Source: Hydractinia symbiolongicarpus (Eukaryota > Cnidaria > Hydrozoa > Anthoathecata > Hydractiniidae). Taken from it: 64,000 bases of DNA. The position numbers and the translations under genes are program-made. Positions within the stretch are counted from its first letter, which is position 1, and every line of letters begins with the position of its first letter. Below the pieces are notes generated by a model that ran no database searches, was not told the origin of the DNA, and saw only the letters and a program-made list of their open reading frames with translations. The stretch covers positions 5,146,001-5,210,000 of the forward strand of contig NC_079887.1 in NCBI RefSeq assembly GCF_029227915.1. Reading direction: 5' to 3'. Shown piece by piece: positions 61,714 through 64,000 of this stretch.

Positions 61714-64000
61714 AGTGTAATCGCTGAGTTGCGGCAATCATGACAAATTAAGAAGAATGTTATTTCTTGGAGTCCAATTGTCTCACTTTCACACTTATAA
61801 GGTCACAGCCCAAAATCAGTTCAATTAAGTCCCACAGTCAATCGTTTCATTGTTAAAAGCGATGCAACCTATTACTATGAGAGAAAAATCGCTAAATACA
61901 TGTTGGTACGAGTATGTGACGCAACCATTATAACTAAAGCGGATTGATACCGTTAGAAAGTCAATGAAATGTAGTTTTTGAGACTGTTGCTAATTATTCA
62001 GCGCGCGATAACGGCTACGATTGGTCCCACAGCACAAAATTACTTATTTGTCTACATTTTTGAATAAAGCGCTACCCCACCGCCCAGTGTAATCGCTGAG
62101 TTCCGGCAATCAGGTCAAGTTAAGAAGAATGTTATTTCTTGGAGTCCAAATGTCTCACTTATCACATTTATAAGGTCATAGTCCAAAGTTAGTTCAATTA
62201 AGTCCTACAGTCAATCGTTTCATTGTTAAAAGCGATGCAACCTAGTAATACCAGAAAAATATCGCTAAATACATGTTGGTACGAGCATGTGACCCAACCG
62301 TTGTAACTCAAACGAACTGACACCGTTTGAAAGTCAATGAAATGTACTTTTTGAAACTGTCGCTAATTCTTCAGCGCGCAATAACAGCTAGGATTGGTCC
62401 TACAGTAGGAAATGACTTATTAATCTAAATTCTTAAACGAAGCGCTACCACAGCGCCCAGTGTAATCGCTGATTTCCGGCAATCACGTCAAATTAAGAAG
62501 AATGTTTTTGTTGGAGTCCAAATGTCTCACTTATCACATTTATAATGTCATAGTCCAAAGTTAGTTCAATTAAGTCCTACAGTCAATCGTTTCATTGTTA
62601 AAAGCGATGCAACCGAGTAATACCAGAAAAATATCGCTAAATACATGTTGGTACGAGCATGTGACCCAACCGTTGTAACTCAAACGAACTGACACCGTTT
62701 GAAAGTCAATGAAATGTACTTTTTGAAACTGTTGCTAATTCTTCAGCGCGCAATAACGGCTAGGATTGGTCCCACAGTAAAAACTGGCTTATTAATCTAA
62801 ATTTTTAAATGAAGCGCTACCACAGCGTCCAGTGTAATCGCTGAGTTCCGGCATTCAGGTGAAATTAAGAAGAATGTTATTTCTTGGAATTCAATTGTCT
62901 CCTTTATCACATTTATCAGGTCACAGTCCAACGTTAGTTCAATTGTGTCCCACAGTCAATCGTTTCACTGTTGAAAGCGATGCAACCTAGTAATATGAGA
63001 AAAATATCGCTAAATACATGTTGGTACGAATATGTGACGCAACCGTTGTAACTGAAGCGGATTGATACCGTTAGAAAGTCAATGAAATGTACTTTTTGAA
63101 ACTGTCGCTAATTCTTCAGCGCGTGATTACGGCTAGGATTGGTCCCACAGTAAAAAATGACTTAATAATCTAAATTTTTAAATGAAGTGCTACCACAGCG
63201 CCCAGTGTAATCGCTGAGTTGCGGCAATCATGTCAAATTAAGAAGAATGTTATTTCTTGGAGTCCAATTGTCTCACTTTCACATTTATAAGGTCACAGCC
63301 CAAAGTCAGTTCAATTAAGTCCCACAGTCAATCGTTTCATTGTTAAAAGCGATGCAACCTATTAGTATGAGAGAAAAATCGCTAAATACATGTTGGTACG
63401 AGTATGTGACGCTACCGTTAAAACTAAAGCGGATTGATACCGTTAGAAAGTCAATGAAATGTAGTTTTTGAGACTGTTGCTAATTATTCAGCGCGCGATA
63501 ACGGCTACGATTGGTCCCACAGCACAAAATTACTTATTTGTCTACATTTTTGAATAAAGCGCTACCCCACCGCCCAGTGTAATCGCTGAGTTCCGGCAAT
63601 CAGGTCAAGTTAAGAAGAATGTTATTTCTTGGAGTTCAATTGTCTCCTTTATTACATTTATCAGGTTACAGTCCAAAGTTAGTTCAATTAAGTCCCACAG
63701 TCAATCGTTTCATTGTTAAAAGCGATGCAACCTAGTAATATCAGAAAAATATCGCCAAATACATGTTGGTACGAATATGTGACCCAACCGTTGTAACTCA
63801 AACGGACTGACACCGTTAGAAAGTCAATGAAATGTACTTTTTGAAACTGTCGCTAATTCTTCAGCGTGCAATAACGGCTAGGATTGGTCTTATAGTGAAA
63901 ACTGGCTTATTAATCTAAATTTTTAAATGAAGCACTACCACAACGTCCAGTGTAATCGCTGAGTTCCGGCATTCAGGTCAAATTAAGAAGAATGTTATTT

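Larger units (their letters stand above)
1..64000. repeat. Satellite DNA array, ~372-bp monomer, head-to-tail
   Basis: The entire window is tandem copies of one AT-rich monomer. About 173 anchors (ACATGTTGGTACGA or close variants) occur on the given strand, for example at 341, 713, 1086, 1459, 1832, 2206 and on to 63389 and 63762 (position of the C in ACATG). Spacing is 370-374 bp except 249 (ending about 13249), 183 (ending 14174), 366 (ending 43203), 211 (ending 43787 and 45117), 363 (ending 46598), 366 (ending 57024) and 407 (ending 60036). No monomer is inverted and no foreign insertion was seen. There is no gene, RNA gene or mobile element. Single-orientation arrays with higher-order multimers are known from centromeric and pericentromeric satellites; that location is inferred here, not shown. 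The spacing is close to two nucleosome repeats. I do not recognise the family name. Confidence 0.97.
60408..64000. repeat. Trimer HOR T-U-V, continued to the window edge
   Basis: The order by anchor is 60408 V, 60781 T, 61154 U, 61527 U (duplicate), 61899 V, 62272 T, 62644 T-like, 63017 U-like, 63389 V and 63762 other. The trimer order is kept apart from two added monomers. The monomer between 62272 and 62644 is a hybrid carrying AATTCTTAAACG and GATTTCCGG segments. The array continues beyond the window. Confidence 0.8.

Noticed and set aside
1-64000. CRISPR array
   Set aside because: The repeats are about 372 bp and contiguous, with no spacers and no cas genes, and the sequence is a eukaryote-type satellite.
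1-64000. Transposon, rDNA, telomeric repeat or viral sequence
   Set aside because: All spacings and irregularities are explained by satellite monomers. No terminal repeats, target-site duplications, simple telomere motif or long coding frame were found.

Overview
The whole 64 kb window is one eukaryotic satellite-DNA array, and I see no gene in it. It is made of a tandem, head-to-tail monomer of about 372 bp (most spacings 370-374 bp). Using the conserved block around ACATGTTGGTACGA as an anchor, I counted about 173 monomers, all in the same orientation. I found no transposon, rRNA, tRNA, telomere repeat or unique sequence between them. The monomer is AT-rich (about 38% GC in one monomer counted by hand) yet keeps about 14-15 CpG sites, so CpG is not depleted. 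Both array ends run off the window. A homogeneous megasatellite with multimeric higher-order repeats (HORs) is typical of centromeric or pericentromeric heterochromatin. Undepleted CpG argues weakly against a heavily methylated vertebrate genome and fits an insect or other invertebrate. I do not recognise the satellite family, so the species is left open.

Layout, left to right. (1) 1-5010: pentameric HOR of 1865 bp, two full copies plus a shortened third with a hybrid monomer. (2) 5011-6683: monomers with a local one-monomer duplication. (3) 6684-19637: a tandem segmental duplication (6571 bp then 6383 bp). Its internal junction at 13254 is out of monomer phase, and the second copy carries an extra 188-bp deletion at 14170. 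(4) 19638-23271: a rearranged third derivative of that block. (5) 23272-24001: a return of pentamer-type monomers. (6) 24002-32239: two almost identical copies of an 11-mer HOR (4096 bp). (7) 32750-38710: a hexamer HOR (2234 bp) twice, then a tetramer derivative. (8) 38537-43007: another hexamer (also 2234 bp) twice. (9) 43602-47220: a 1330-bp unit containing a fixed half-monomer deletion, twice, then an undeleted relative. (10) 48054-55877: a heptamer (2609 bp), then a hexamer (2236 bp) derived from it. (11) 53283-64000: a trimer-based (T-U-V) HOR with local monomer duplications, interrupted at 58140-60407 by older-looking mixed monomers.

The array is a record of nested unequal exchange. Nearly all joins preserve the monomer phase, as expected for homologous exchange. 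Five junction sites (four independent events, one of them later copied) break phase with about 1 bp of microhomology or a short direct repeat, as expected for illegitimate joining. Two two-monomer cassettes stay together while their surroundings are shuffled. Each monomer carries several short dyads, including GCGCT-ACCAC-AGCGC and a nested set of inverted repeats around the anchor; these are the best candidates for a conserved functional feature such as protein binding or secondary structure. The few open frames longer than 60 codons are explained by single stop-removing changes in satellite monomers and are not genes.
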